Program-made: the position numbers and the translations under genes
Shown here: in pieces, positions 24,301 to 37,400 of the stretch
Numbering within the stretch: position 1 is the first letter of the stretch
How the letters are laid out: the number at the start of each line of letters is the position of its first letter
Origin: Sipunculus nudus
Lineage: Eukaryota; Annelida; Sipuncula; Golfingiida; Sipunculidae
DNA: 64,000 nt
Assembly (NCBI GenBank): GCA_026874595.1
Contig: CM049306.1
Location: 79,756,142-79,820,141, forward strand
Direction: 5' to 3'
Notes under the pieces: model-generated
Databases searched by the model: none
Told to the model about the DNA's origin: nothing
What the model saw: the letters and a program-made list of their open reading frames with translations, nothing else

Positions 24301-27300
24301 TAAATAATTATAAAGTAATTCACCCCAAATTTTAAACTTTATGACCAAATAACACAGCTTTTCAAATAACATTTCCCACATCACTGCAAACTATGAAAAA
24401 CAAACACACACACGCACACACACATGATAGTTGCCATTCCTCAGATATGGAAGAACCCTTTACCTGTAACCATATAATTGAAATGAACCACAGAATAATT
24501 GACAAGGACCACAATGGAAATAAGTTTGTGTTTTCAACTTTTCAGTGTTATTCTTGGTTATGTCAAGATACTGTATTTTATGAATCATGAATGTTCTTTT
24601 ATACGCATGTATCTGACTACCTAAATAAAATAAATCAATAAAATATTTGCTACACTGATTAAGCGTCAACATAGTAATGAAGTGTTTATTACCTCAGTAA
24701 ACTGCAATGTTATATGTCACCAAAGTCTGTTTGTAAGCTGAATTTACTGATCTGCCCTCCACTAAACTTTGAAGAGAAGTAGTATATAGACCTGGGAAGA
24801 CCACATTAAATATAGTGTGGGCCTTGACAAATTGGATCCAGTAACATTGTTTTGCCTTGGTGGAGGCATGCACTCTACTAATTGCCAATATTGTAACGGA
24901 GATGTGCTTGGTGCTAAATACAATTAACTGGCCTCTAAACTATAATACACCACTTAAATACCTTGCTGCAGTGAGACACTCTGGCATCTATTTCATAGAA
25001 TAATGAACAAGACAATGGAACCAATCAACTGACTCGGGTACACTTGCTCTGCACCTCTTCAAAAGCATATAATGTCAAATCAAACATTTAAGTATTTCCA
25101 GAAGTGCATCCAGAATCTGATCAAACAAATATAGTCCTTGTAAGTCTAATTTCTAATGCATGTGTTCTTTAGCAGACGGCATGTGAAGTGTATGATTAAC
25201 ATTTGGTTCATTGGATTTTATTGACAGTTTTGCCATCAGCCCAAATGCTTGCAGGCTTGCTCATTATTCATGAAATAGATGCCAGAGAGGGTAACTGAAG
25301 CAAGGTATCTTGTAAGCATACAGTAATCAGATTCTTGCATGTAGGAAGAAGGAACACACTAACAAGCACATGTGTGGTTAACAGAGTATCAACAAAGGAA
25401 CATCCTGAATGGATTCATAGCCATATCTATATCTTTGTTCAAAATCACCCTAGAGGCCATACATTCAAGGTTCCTCACTGTTCATTAAACCTACAGTTCA
25501 GTAAAGAAAACTATGCTCAGTGACAGTGAGATCAAATACACATAATCCTACCTGTAACACAGCAAAGTTTGTCATGTGGTTACATCTGAAGTAGGACATG
25601 TTTCCCTCTTCTTTGACCATGTCGCAACCTTGTGTTCTCCACTCTCCGTAACCATCTGGAACACACGACAAAGTTCAAAGGTCAGTTCCTCACATCTAGT
25701 CCATCAGATTGTACATCCTCAAATCAACATTTTTTTTCAAAGAATTTTACACTTATAACTGTAAATTTTTGCATGGCATGTTTAAGAGTTTTCAGATTTC
25801 TTGATACAATTCTAGAGAATCCATATTTCTCAAACTCAGCATCTAACAGAATACAAGATATGACAAAAAGTATAATTACAATTCACTCTGTAATTTGATT
25901 TTTATGTCCCAAAATATAACTAAACCAGACTTTGATACCATTACTCTAACACTCAAGAGACATTCAAATTTGACATATCATGAAGTCTGAGAAAGCACAC
26001 CATAGTGAGTCTTTATAAGCATAGTTATTTAATAAGATATACTCTGCTGAGGGCCAGAGATACCGTCACCCAGAGTGCCAAACCATCCTCCAGTTACCCA
26101 ACTTGTGGGAAAGGCTTTCTGGCTTAGATCAGTCTAATTAATCACCTACAAACCTATCACACCCAGCAAACCACCAAAAGGAACAATGTCAAGATCATCT
26201 TCTTACATAAAGGACAAACAACAACACTTCCATGATAATGGATATGCACTGTAGTCATCCCAGATCTCTTTTCATGTAACTGCTGCTCTGTAGAGCAAGG
26301 TTTTCTGGGTCTGAACACCAGGGAGGGCACAGAGAGTAATCAGATGAATGAGAGCGTGGTATTGCATTGTGCATCCAGCCCCAATATACCCAGACCCATA
26401 GAACCTTTCAATACCAAGCAGCGGTTACATGAAAAAAGATCTCATAAGACTGCAGTGAGGAGCATATAAAAAATAATACAATATACTTTTATAAAGGCTA
26501 TGTGTCACTATATAATAAGGTAAACTTTTATATTAAGGTATATACTTACCATTGGCATGCATTTCCCAGTACACCCCTCTCTTATTAATTCCTTGGATGT
26601 AGGACACTAGGCTGATCTGGACCGGGTCTGTCAGATTCTCTGTTTTCATATCTACTGTTAAAGATAAAGAGATAGGATGCGAGTATCATGATTGGGTATA
26701 AGGGCCATCTTGACTCACTAAAAAATCTGCATATTGATTATGAATGAGTGCAGTTAACAAGGCTTATTTTAATTTTCTGAGTAACAAAAAACTAAGGTAT
26801 AACAATATCTATGCATTCATTAGGAAATCTGAGAATGTACCTCTTAAATATGCAAGGATGTTGATGAGAAGCAAACTCCTGTGAGATGATGTATTGGTTC
26901 ATAGTTAAATTGAGTTTTGTTCCACTGAATCCCTGTTAAGTTATCATAGAGACATACTGTGGTTGTCTTCTTATTTGCGGTGGTTTCAAATTCGCGATAT
27001 TTGCGGTTGCTCTCTGACTGCAAAATTGAAACCACACAGTTTTGAATGGATATATACAAGACCATGATCATTAATTTCAGAAGCTGCTGAGAGTTTGCGA
27101 CAGTTGAGATTTATCTTCAGCTATGTAGTGATGTTCATTGAGCCTGGTGCATATATGTTAAATGATTCAGGGAGAATGATAGGGCCCATTTAAAATAATA
27201 TCAGTAGGCTTAGTCTGCTTAGATGCAAAAACCATGACCCTCTGGAAGTGCATGCTAACGCAGGCAGATGCGCCCGGCAGTTTTTCCTGTCCCCCGTCAC

Positions 27301-30300
27301 ATTACTGGAAAGTGTCAGTGCCCGCTGGGCAGTAATATTAAAAAATAACGTGTATGTGTGCCAAGTTAGATGACATCCAGTGCTGCTTAAAATGAATATT
27401 CAGTAGAAGTACTCTTTCAAATTGTACCGTATTTAGTCATGTTAATGAATAATTTGCCATAAAAATAGTGAACATAGCCACTAGGGTTGCGACAGCCTGT
27501 AACTGTATAAAGGACTAATTCTGTAAAATCATGACTCGCCAAATGATGTATGATTGGCTAGTGATGACGTGAATTTTGAATATATTTGAAAGGTCACAGT
27601 TCATTTTGGGGCCAAAGTGCCGTAAAACAGTGTAATATTATGTTTTGCTTCAGATTCTAACTGTAAGAAACTGAACACAGTTCCTTCATCCATCTAAATG
27701 GAAGTAATTAGCAACATAAACGACACTCAAATTAATCTGGGCACATCCCTGCCTTTGATACTGAAACAAGGGGGCTCCCTACAGGTGTCCCTTGTTGGTT
27801 GAGCAGGTGATTACGACTCGACTTTTAATTAACAGGAGTAAGATACCCTAATCAAGACAGTTTCCCTAAACAAACTTAATATACGGCTTTGCAGTTTCAG
27901 GTCGGTTTCTCAACACACCTTAATAACATGTGAGTTGTTTTTAATGAGCCTCGGCCCTGAACTTATTACAGCCAGCGGGGTCAATGCTTCCCACAGGCAT
28001 CGGCTCAGCCGTCCATGAATGTTCGAACATGCGATATCCGAACAGAGAAATAGTAGACCTAGATAATAGTGAAATCACTGGTTAATGAAATAATTTTTTA
28101 TAACAAAATATTCTACTTGACCAATGATAGAGTGTGAAAGTGGAACCCCCTGAAACTTTTAAAAATATAAAAACCGCAAAAATTCAGCCCCGCCGATATA
28201 AAAGCAACCACAGTATATGTTATAGAAGAATGGATGCTGCCAATACATTAAACAACCCCTTTAGGCGTATAATAAAATGTGAATTTGACCAAGACCAATC
28301 TGTAAATACTTACTGATCTGGCCTGCCATGACAGGACCAGACACATATGATGTCACAGTCTGTCCCCCGAGATGGATAATCGGGAAGAGTTTAGCGTTCC
28401 TGTAGGCCAGCACCTGTACTCTGTAGGAGCTGCCAGTGCTACAGTCAGGCTTATTACAGGGTATGCTGTAAAGTGTACTGGGCGGTATCTCAATTGCTGC
28501 TTCTGGTTCCTGTAATATTAAGTAAACCTTCAACTCATTGACCTATGTGAACTGTTTAGAAGAGCAACCAGGTTTCTAGGTACAAACTGGCTGTGTTTTA
28601 ATGATCTCCCATTTTTTTTATAAAGGCCAACACATTAGCTTTGGCAAAGACAGACAATGAATATATACAGTAAAACATAATTTTACAATGGATAAACACT
28701 AATTCATTTGAGGTTCAGCACAAGCCTATTTTACTTATAAAATAACAAAATTTGAATCAAGTTATAGCATATGCCTTTGACAAAGGCAACATATTTCCTT
28801 ATGCTTGGCACTACAACCATTTAATCTTTATGTTTATTTGCATAATGATTAAAAAAAAAATTAGCTTACCCCGGCTTGCTTGGAGCTGTTATACTTTGCT
28901 TCCCAGTCACACCGGATGTTCTCTGCAAAATATCCAATTTTTTCGCTGGGAGTTTGATCCTTTGGCTTGAAGGTAGTGCAGTTGACACCAAGGAAACTCA
29001 CAACTTCCACATGCCTCGCCTCCACTGCCAAATTCTTTGAGTAAATCCTCACAGCTTTCTGGGATCCCAGTAGGTGACTGGGGATCTTCTCCACAGCTTG
29101 GATGATCCTGCAAAGATTAAAATGTTAACCAAAACAGCTGGTTTACAAATAAAACTTAGTCCCATTAAAATTAAATAATTTTTGTGAGTGACAAAATATA
29201 GTACTCTCTAAATTCATGAAATAAGTGATCATGTTACAACAACTTACAGCTTAGGCAGGCATTATTTTATTACTGTATTAGTATCCATTTTTTTTCCTTT
29301 AAAATAAAGCAGCCCCTTCAAAGCACAACACCAAAATAGTATGAAACTCAATACTGTCACTCTGACACTGTGTGAGCCTGACTGACTTGTTTGTATTTCG
29401 GCCACCAGAGGGCACTGTAGTTGAGATCCTGCAGTTTGCAACACCTCAAACCAGATATAAATAATACCTATGGTTACACTGCAATTGGCTTCATATTCGA
29501 GGGGTTAAAATCTGAAGATTTTTGTTTTTCCATTGTTTCGTGAGGGTTCCATTTTCACAATCTCACCATGCAAAAGACTTATACAGAAACTATAACCATT
29601 ATTATGTGAATTAAATATATCAAATATTATGTGCACAAATTTTATTGACAAAATATATTGTTCAAATAGGGAGGTCTGATATCATTTAAATTATCAACCT
29701 TTGAATATACATGATCTATTTTTATTCATGATGTCAACCTTTCAACTTTGCCTTCGATGACAATACCTCTCAGGTTTTATTTTTCGCAATAATTCTCCTT
29801 TTTGCGAATATCGCAAATTTGCAACCCTCACAAACAAAACGGCAACCACAGTATCTGCTGCTCTCACCTGCTACAGGCCTTGAATTCCTTATGAGCTGCT
29901 GCAAGGACCTCATGCTCCGCCTCCATAACGATACTAACCAGCTCTATGGTGTTGTTGGCCAGCTGGAAAACATGATTATAAAGTAAAACCATTTTAATTT
30001 CCAATTCACCCACATGATGATTGTAATAATTATGCCAGCCCCCTATTTGATTTTGAATTAATTCACACTACTCAGGTATCTACATCTAACTACATTTTTC
30101 ACAGTGAACTTCTGAAAAGAGTTGTACAGCTCTCTGATTATGTATGTTGGAAAGAGACAGAGCCTTTGCAAAAAGAAAGTACTAGTAAATATAAAAATAA
30201 GTTGCTAAACATTGTTTAGAGTAACTACTCATCGTCCTGTAGGCCGTCCATTTCCATCATTTGACTGATTCTTATTCTGTTTATGATAAATTTACATATA

Positions 30301-31383
30301 ACATAAATTAACATGAATATAATGAAAACATAATAAAACCTTAGAAAGCTGCTGGATGGGAATTCTGCAGATGAGTTCATATTTTTCAGACAGCGATGTA
30401 GTTTAGTTCACACCATTTGAATCTGAGTGCAAATTTGAGTCCAGGCCACTCGAGTCCAAGTCCAAATCCTTTGGATTCATGTCTGAGTACAAGTCAGAAT
30501 CCAGGACCCTCAAGTCCAAGCCCAAGTCTGAGTCCTTAATAAGGTGGACTTGACTTTTGACTTGTGTCCAATTCTGGACTCAAGATTTTCATCACTGTCT
30601 TCGGATTAGGTGTAAACTCACTCTACACTACACTCACTCTACACTAGAGTTCTAATATGATAATTCTCACCTTAATATTATCTGTAGCACTCTCTACATA
30701 GTTTTCTATGATCTCTGCCATATATTTGATGTCCTCCTTGTTCCTGAGCTGTCCCTTGGTACTGATGTACTTCTTCAATTCATCTGCTTTAAGGTTCAGT
30801 GTCTGGCTGGTGACGTTTTTAACATACAACTGAAAAGACAAAATGAAGGCTTCATAATATTAACTCTTTCACATGTGTGTGCACACCTATGTGTGGTGTC
30901 TGTATGTTGTAAACAAAACTTGAAACTCGGGTATCATATGAAAATCAGTTATTATTAATCCACAGCAAGGCTGGAGCAGAATATTTGAAGATTCTTGGAT
31001 GCTTAGGCTAAAATTATGGGAAACAGGAGGATCCCAATGAGAGGCAATCCATGTCAAATAACTCAATTTTCATGTCATTATGATTTGTTTTCATATTTTG
31101 AAATAACTTCTATGGTAAAGCAAAAAATAAAGGGTTCTATGAAAAATCTTATCTTTGAAAAAAGTTTGAAATACCATTTAAGTATCGTATCATATATGGT
31201 ATTGTGAGTCAAGTATATGAATCGTATTGTGAGATAAAATATTGTTACAAGTTACCAAAACTCATGTAATTACTTAATATCTATATAATTGATAGGCCTG
31301 ATTATAAAATAGACAATATATATATATATATACACATATATATAGATATGAAATGTTTGTTGGTAAATGATAATATATATATG

Positions 31384-31414
<31 letters not shown>

Positions 31415-34400
31415 TAATGTGACAGTAAGATACCCATCATAAAATGTAAGTACACCAGCTACATTAAATTTAAATGCAAGCCAATTCTCAGTGTCTAATC
31501 ATGGAAAGGATGTACGTGATGTTTTACCCCTCTTATTGTGCTCAAGATGATCAAGCTGGGACAAGACCTTTACTCCCATGTATTACACTTTAAGCTCCCT
31601 GGTGGTCCCTCTTTAGAAACACTAAGCACCTTAAACAGAATCCATATCACTATAATCCTACCCCATGGAGTGATGTTTGATTAGCCATGCTGGTCTACTG
31701 CCTAGAGATACAGGACAAAAATACACAGAAAAAGTCGGATCATCCTGTATGGAAATCCAACCCATGACCCTCCAATTGCTGTCTGCTCTACTACTGAGCT
31801 AACAGGGATCCCCAACAACTCCTCTGTGTATTAGAACACTTTCATTGTCAAGTTTGGTGCCCAATGGAGGACAAGGAATGTATTCTTTAGGTAATGGCAT
31901 ACACTAATAATATTTAATGTTCAATTACTATTCATATTCTAATTAAACTTCAATTGGTTGCCTGGGGTTTCCAAGCATTTTTGAATATTTAAGTCAAGTG
32001 CATTCCATAATTGGTGAAACTTGTAGCCAGAGCTGATAGTTTTGGCACATTTAAAAGATAAAATTACTCTTTAAGAAGGGTCTACAGTTGGCAGCTAGCA
32101 TCATAGGGAACAATGTCACTTGAATACTTATGTCTGAAATCAATCCAAAGGTCCACTGAACAACCAATTAAAAGTTCTAGTCCTCGTAATTAGAATGACA
32201 TACAGATGTATAAAGATGATGAATTATAAAAACTGACTTGTTACAATGCAGGCAAACATATTTAAAGGAAAGTTGATAAGCTAATAAACTGTAATTGTCA
32301 AACAATTTAACATTTTTCTTGTAAATACTTTATATAAAGTGTTATCAAATATAACTCTAAAGGTTTATTTGACCAACAACTTTTAAGGATCTTGGAGGCC
32401 AATGTAAGAAAATTCTAAACAGTTCAATTATATTATTGTATCTTAAGGTAAAAAATAGTACGGTTCTCAGGCACTTTTTTTCAGAAATCAGTCCTGGTGG
32501 GCTTTTTCTAAAATTTTTTACCTTTTTTGTATTTTTCCTATAAAAATGTCATATGATTAGGGAAAGCATGATAATAACAGATTTTTTTTTGCTAAACAGG
32601 TAAAAGCACTGTATCGCAAAGGAAATCTTATCAAAATTGTATTATTTTATCTTCTTGACAGATGATAAATCAAAATAAAATTTTTTGATGCAGAGGGATT
32701 AAAATTGACACAGGCTGTGCCTGAGAACCATACCTTTTATTTTTTTGGGCCTAAGTCTTAGTATATTACTCATAATAACTCACCTTAGTATACTGTTCTA
32801 ACACTCGTGTTACTTGACTGACATACTGGCACTGTGATACATTTAGGTCTTCCCATTCACCATGCTGGTTGCAACTATGGTAGGCAGCTGGAGACGATCC
32901 GGAATAACCAAGGGCTCTGCCTGTTTTGCACGGCAACTCGATCCTGATGTTTGATACCGTTTTTGGCCAAACAAATTCACCACGATTTGTTTTTGTGACA
33001 GTCACCCTGCAGTAAATGGTATTTTCGTCTAAAACTATGATATTAACGCTCCTTGTGGCATTCCCCTGTCCTGTCTGTGCCAGACAGGTCCATTTGCCAC
33101 TGTCCTCCATAGTCAGGTGTTGTAACACCAGAGAATGTATTAATTTTGAACCATCAGGTGATGTTCGGTTTATCGCTAAAATTCCTGCTGATTTGTTAGC
33201 GTGAACTGGTAATCCTTTACGGATCCATATAATTTTAGTGTGCTGGTCCTCCACGGATGCTACACACTTAAAGGGTAACTTGTCACCTTCAAACACGATC
33301 TGACTCGATGAGGGACTCAGTTCAAAATGATTAAACGACACAGGCCAATCTGAAAGTATAAACAAAATAAAATCACTAACATATAATCACCATGTATTAA
33401 TTTAAAATATGATCATAGTGACCTATTCTTCATTTTTTCCCCGAGAATATCAACGTACAATGAACAAAAAACTGTTTTCTAGAACTGGCTATATTTTACT
33501 TTTTAATGGTTTACTGTAAATCAACAGGGCATAAATTGTGTCTGCCCTAAAAAAGTTTCTACAGCAAGGCAGTTACATCCACTGGGATGGATAAATACAT
33601 GTATACAAAATGGACTGATTTTTTATCAGCTGGAAAAATTGGAAGCCTTTCTTCTGTTGAATTCAGCTGCAGAACTGGTTTCATGCTTGAAACCCAAGGC
33701 CAGCAATGTTTGTAACTGGAAGGTTCTAGGCTATTTTGTGAGTCAAAGTCTGATACATAGATCTGTCACTTTTGTTACCATCTTTTTTTCACAAATACAG
33801 AAAAAAAAACACAGAAAGTTTATGAACAGTCAGCGTATTTTTTTATTATTGTCTCCCAGTGTTTTGTTTACCAAAACTTTTGCCCAGAAACTTCCTGAAG
33901 TCCAATTTGTCATGTTGACAAGCAGTCTGGGGGGAAGGATGCAGCAGTCAGTTAGTATGAAGCTGCAGTACTCCAGGGACCACTCAAGTCAACTACTGGT
34001 TCTGCTTGATGAACCAGAAGCCCAGCTCTCCAGGCTGGGACAGCACCAATTCCCAGCAGTCAGCCCTGTTGCAGGGTATGAAATTTTAAGAGGCCCACAG
34101 GCACTCAGTCTGTATTTTTTTGTTTAAAATTTTAAGAGGCCCACAGGTCCTGAGCCAGAAATGTTTTTTGTTTGAGTATGTGTTTTGTTAAGAAACAACC
34201 CATGATCCTGCTGAAATTTGTGTCTCTGCCAGGAAAGTCTTCCTCTAATGTGCCAATTTAAATACCAGTGTTGGGGAATCCCACAAGCTGAAGCCAAATA
34301 CTACGATAAATTATAGTTTTTTAAGCAAACTGACAAATCCTATACTGGTATTTGATCGTACCCTATGTCTGATTATCAATAAGGGCAATATTGAGAATTT

Positions 34401-37400
34401 ACATTATGTAAACAGACAGCTAGGCCTGTAATTTTCCTAGTGGGCATGTGAAATAAATAATTCCAAAGCCCTGCAAGCCTTTAACTTTAAAACAAATTCA
34501 AACACTGTGCAGCATGTGCCGCCCGGAGGCTTTGGACCCTGTTACCATGCACCATGATATGCAATTACTGTTCATTCTGAATTAACTTTGTTTTCAATGG
34601 CTGATTAAAGGCTGGGTCTGTGTAGTGGCCAGCCTCAGGTAATAGAATCAGCTCGGGAACAGTATGAGATTACCATTCTCATCAGCACACAGCGCTGCTG
34701 CAGGAGCTGGACTGAGCAGACAGCGCTGTTGACAGTAACTGCTTTACTAATGATGTTATCCTCCCTGAACTGCTGATTCATGATATGATAAAGTGAGAGT
34801 GGTATTCATTTATTTCATTCATTTATATGCAATGTCTTTCCCCCTCATTAGTATTTCACTGAGCCAGGCATTTGCTATCTCCATTGCTGCTGGTACGTTA
34901 TCATATCAACTAAGATATGCATGACACAAACAAAGATCCAAAACTGTTCTGTTTCCAACATTCTTTATCCTAACGCAGCATATAATGAAATTTTGCAATA
35001 ATGACATATGTATATATACAGCATTTTGTCAAATAAGAATTATTCTCACCCCATTAACTACATGCTTAAATTAAATTAACCATTTACATTAATGATTTAA
35101 TTCTCTATAACATCTATGTAACTCCCAGCTTTAAACACAAATCACCAACACAATGATTGACAATGTAGTTTACAAGATTGCAACCTCTAAGTTTTAAGAT
35201 GTGGACAGTCTCTGATGATATATTTTGTATGACTGTTTCATTTAAGCTGTAGTTTTGCTAATATTTAATGTCTTTTGGTCAACAATTTACAATGGAAGTG
35301 TGAGCAAATTATGATGTACACAGGTATTGTTTATCATATCTGCTTCAAACAAATATATAGATCCCTTTCAGATAGTGAAGTACAATAATGAAACAAAAAA
35401 TTAACTGTTTTTTTTCAATTTACCAAATGTTAAACTGATGTACACCAATACATAGATTGAAAGTTATGCACAGAGTCTATATAAAGGTAATCATATTTTA
35501 CAAATGTCTATTTCTGGTAGAATATGTATCTGATTGTGAAATAAGTTCACTGAACATATTAAAACCTGCAAATGGGCAAACTTCAAATGTGGCTTGTACA
35601 AAGATGCACATGTTTGTTCATAATTGTAAGTTTGATTATCCGATCATGTAGACCTGTTTACCAGTATTATAACACAATGTTGAGCTGAAGACATTTACAA
35701 ATGTAAGCACCAGTAAAAATGACGAGACCAATCTATCCATTTCCTTAAATAATCACAGACTGGAATTACCCTCTTCAACAGAATGGACCTGATGCTGCTC
35801 ACTCTTGAAGGGCCCAATCACCTATCTGACCTTTAAAAACTGAAGGTAAACCCCTTTGAGCTTTTATAAAAATAGGCCAGAAAACATAGATATCACCACA
35901 AACAGACTGCTTGTTTTGTTTATATCACTGTGTTTATAATATGTGGGGGCCTGTAAAAATAAAACAAATTCAACAAGGGTGTCTGGCAGCAGGTCAGATA
36001 CAGCAGAGCTTTGCAAATGGGTGTTTTGCAAAAAGTAACCTTTCTACCTCCACATATATGCGACCTTAGGTAACATGTTTTTCCTGTTTGTTAACATTGC
36101 TGTGTTTATAAACATGTTGTTGATATATTAGTTCATACATCCTTTACAAAGGTGTTGTAACACCTTTTCACAACCAAAATTACCCTTAGATCATTAAAAT
36201 ACACACAGAGGAAGACATAAATCACATACATTCTTTTACAACAGGTAGATGAATGGGCACCTTTAATCAGAACCTTCATAACAATTGAAACATTATGGCC
36301 TAAATTTGCAACAAACATATATCATACCATATATTACACTGAGACTGAAGTGAAATGAAAAGTCTGAATGATCCAAGTAATAAACAGCAAATCTGAAAGA
36401 AATTGTACAATAGAGCATTCACCTAGCTGGATGCACAGATCTAGGACAGAACATAAGGGAACAGCCAATTGTCTAATACAATACCGCAATCATAGCAGTC
36501 AACCATGGGTATATATAGAAGGTGGTAATGAAAAGATACTCATGCCCAACTAAAGAAAGCCGAACCTGATTACAGGTGCAAAAGCTTTGAGTGCCTGGAG
36601 GAATATCAAAGTTCATAGAAATTTCTAACACAGTGCGTTACTATAATGATTACAAGTGGATAGCTTCAGTTGGCTCCATCCAATATTGAAAGATTTCCTT
36701 GTTTATTTATATTCATTTTCCATCATGTGAATCATTTAAATTAGCCATTACTCAAATATTAATTTTGAATTTTAGACACTCCATAAGTATATGATTAAAA
36801 TATGCCATTTGTCATGCTTTTTTTTATTCAAATCAGTTTGTTTTGATTAATCAAGTTAAAAGTTAGACCTGTAAATCTGTGAGATATCCCAAAGTTTAAC
36901 AACACTTGATTATGGTAATGAATAACATCAAATTAATATAAATATATACTTATCTAAATTACTGCAAGTTAATAACCAATATAAACTTGAAAGTCCAAAG
37001 ATAAATTCATAATGAGCACTTGCTATCGAACCATGCAATCAATGACATGACCATTTCAAATCATCCAATCAAGAAGAGTTGAAAATACATTATAAAGTTA
37101 GAAAAATCCTAAAAACTATGTCAATATCCGACATTTTTTTCACACATTTTCCGGAAATTTTAAACCCTTCCATCAGTAAGATCTATGGAAAATGTAAAGT
37201 AATTTGTCACTACCGGGACCTCTTTTCAAATTTTCAAGTACCCGGTAAGCTGTTTAATGAAGTATCTCTTAACAATACAAGATGGAGCCTATATCTTGCG
37301 CTATCCAAAATAAGAGAATGGCTACCTAAGGCAACTGAACACTTATTGTTCTTTCTTTTACCTGTAACAGACTCAACTTTCTTAGTTTGGGCATCAGTAA

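Larger units (their letters stand above)
30830..32783. other. ADGRA intron, 2.0 kb
   Basis: Contains the TA/CA microsatellite (31316-31425), a SINE (31540-31812) and a MITE (32456-32745), described separately. The remainder is AT-rich and featureless. Confidence 0.6.

Noticed and set aside
33639-34127. 162-codon plus-strand ORF in the largest intron
   Set aside because: No domain, no signal peptide, low-complexity ends, and nothing matching exon borders.
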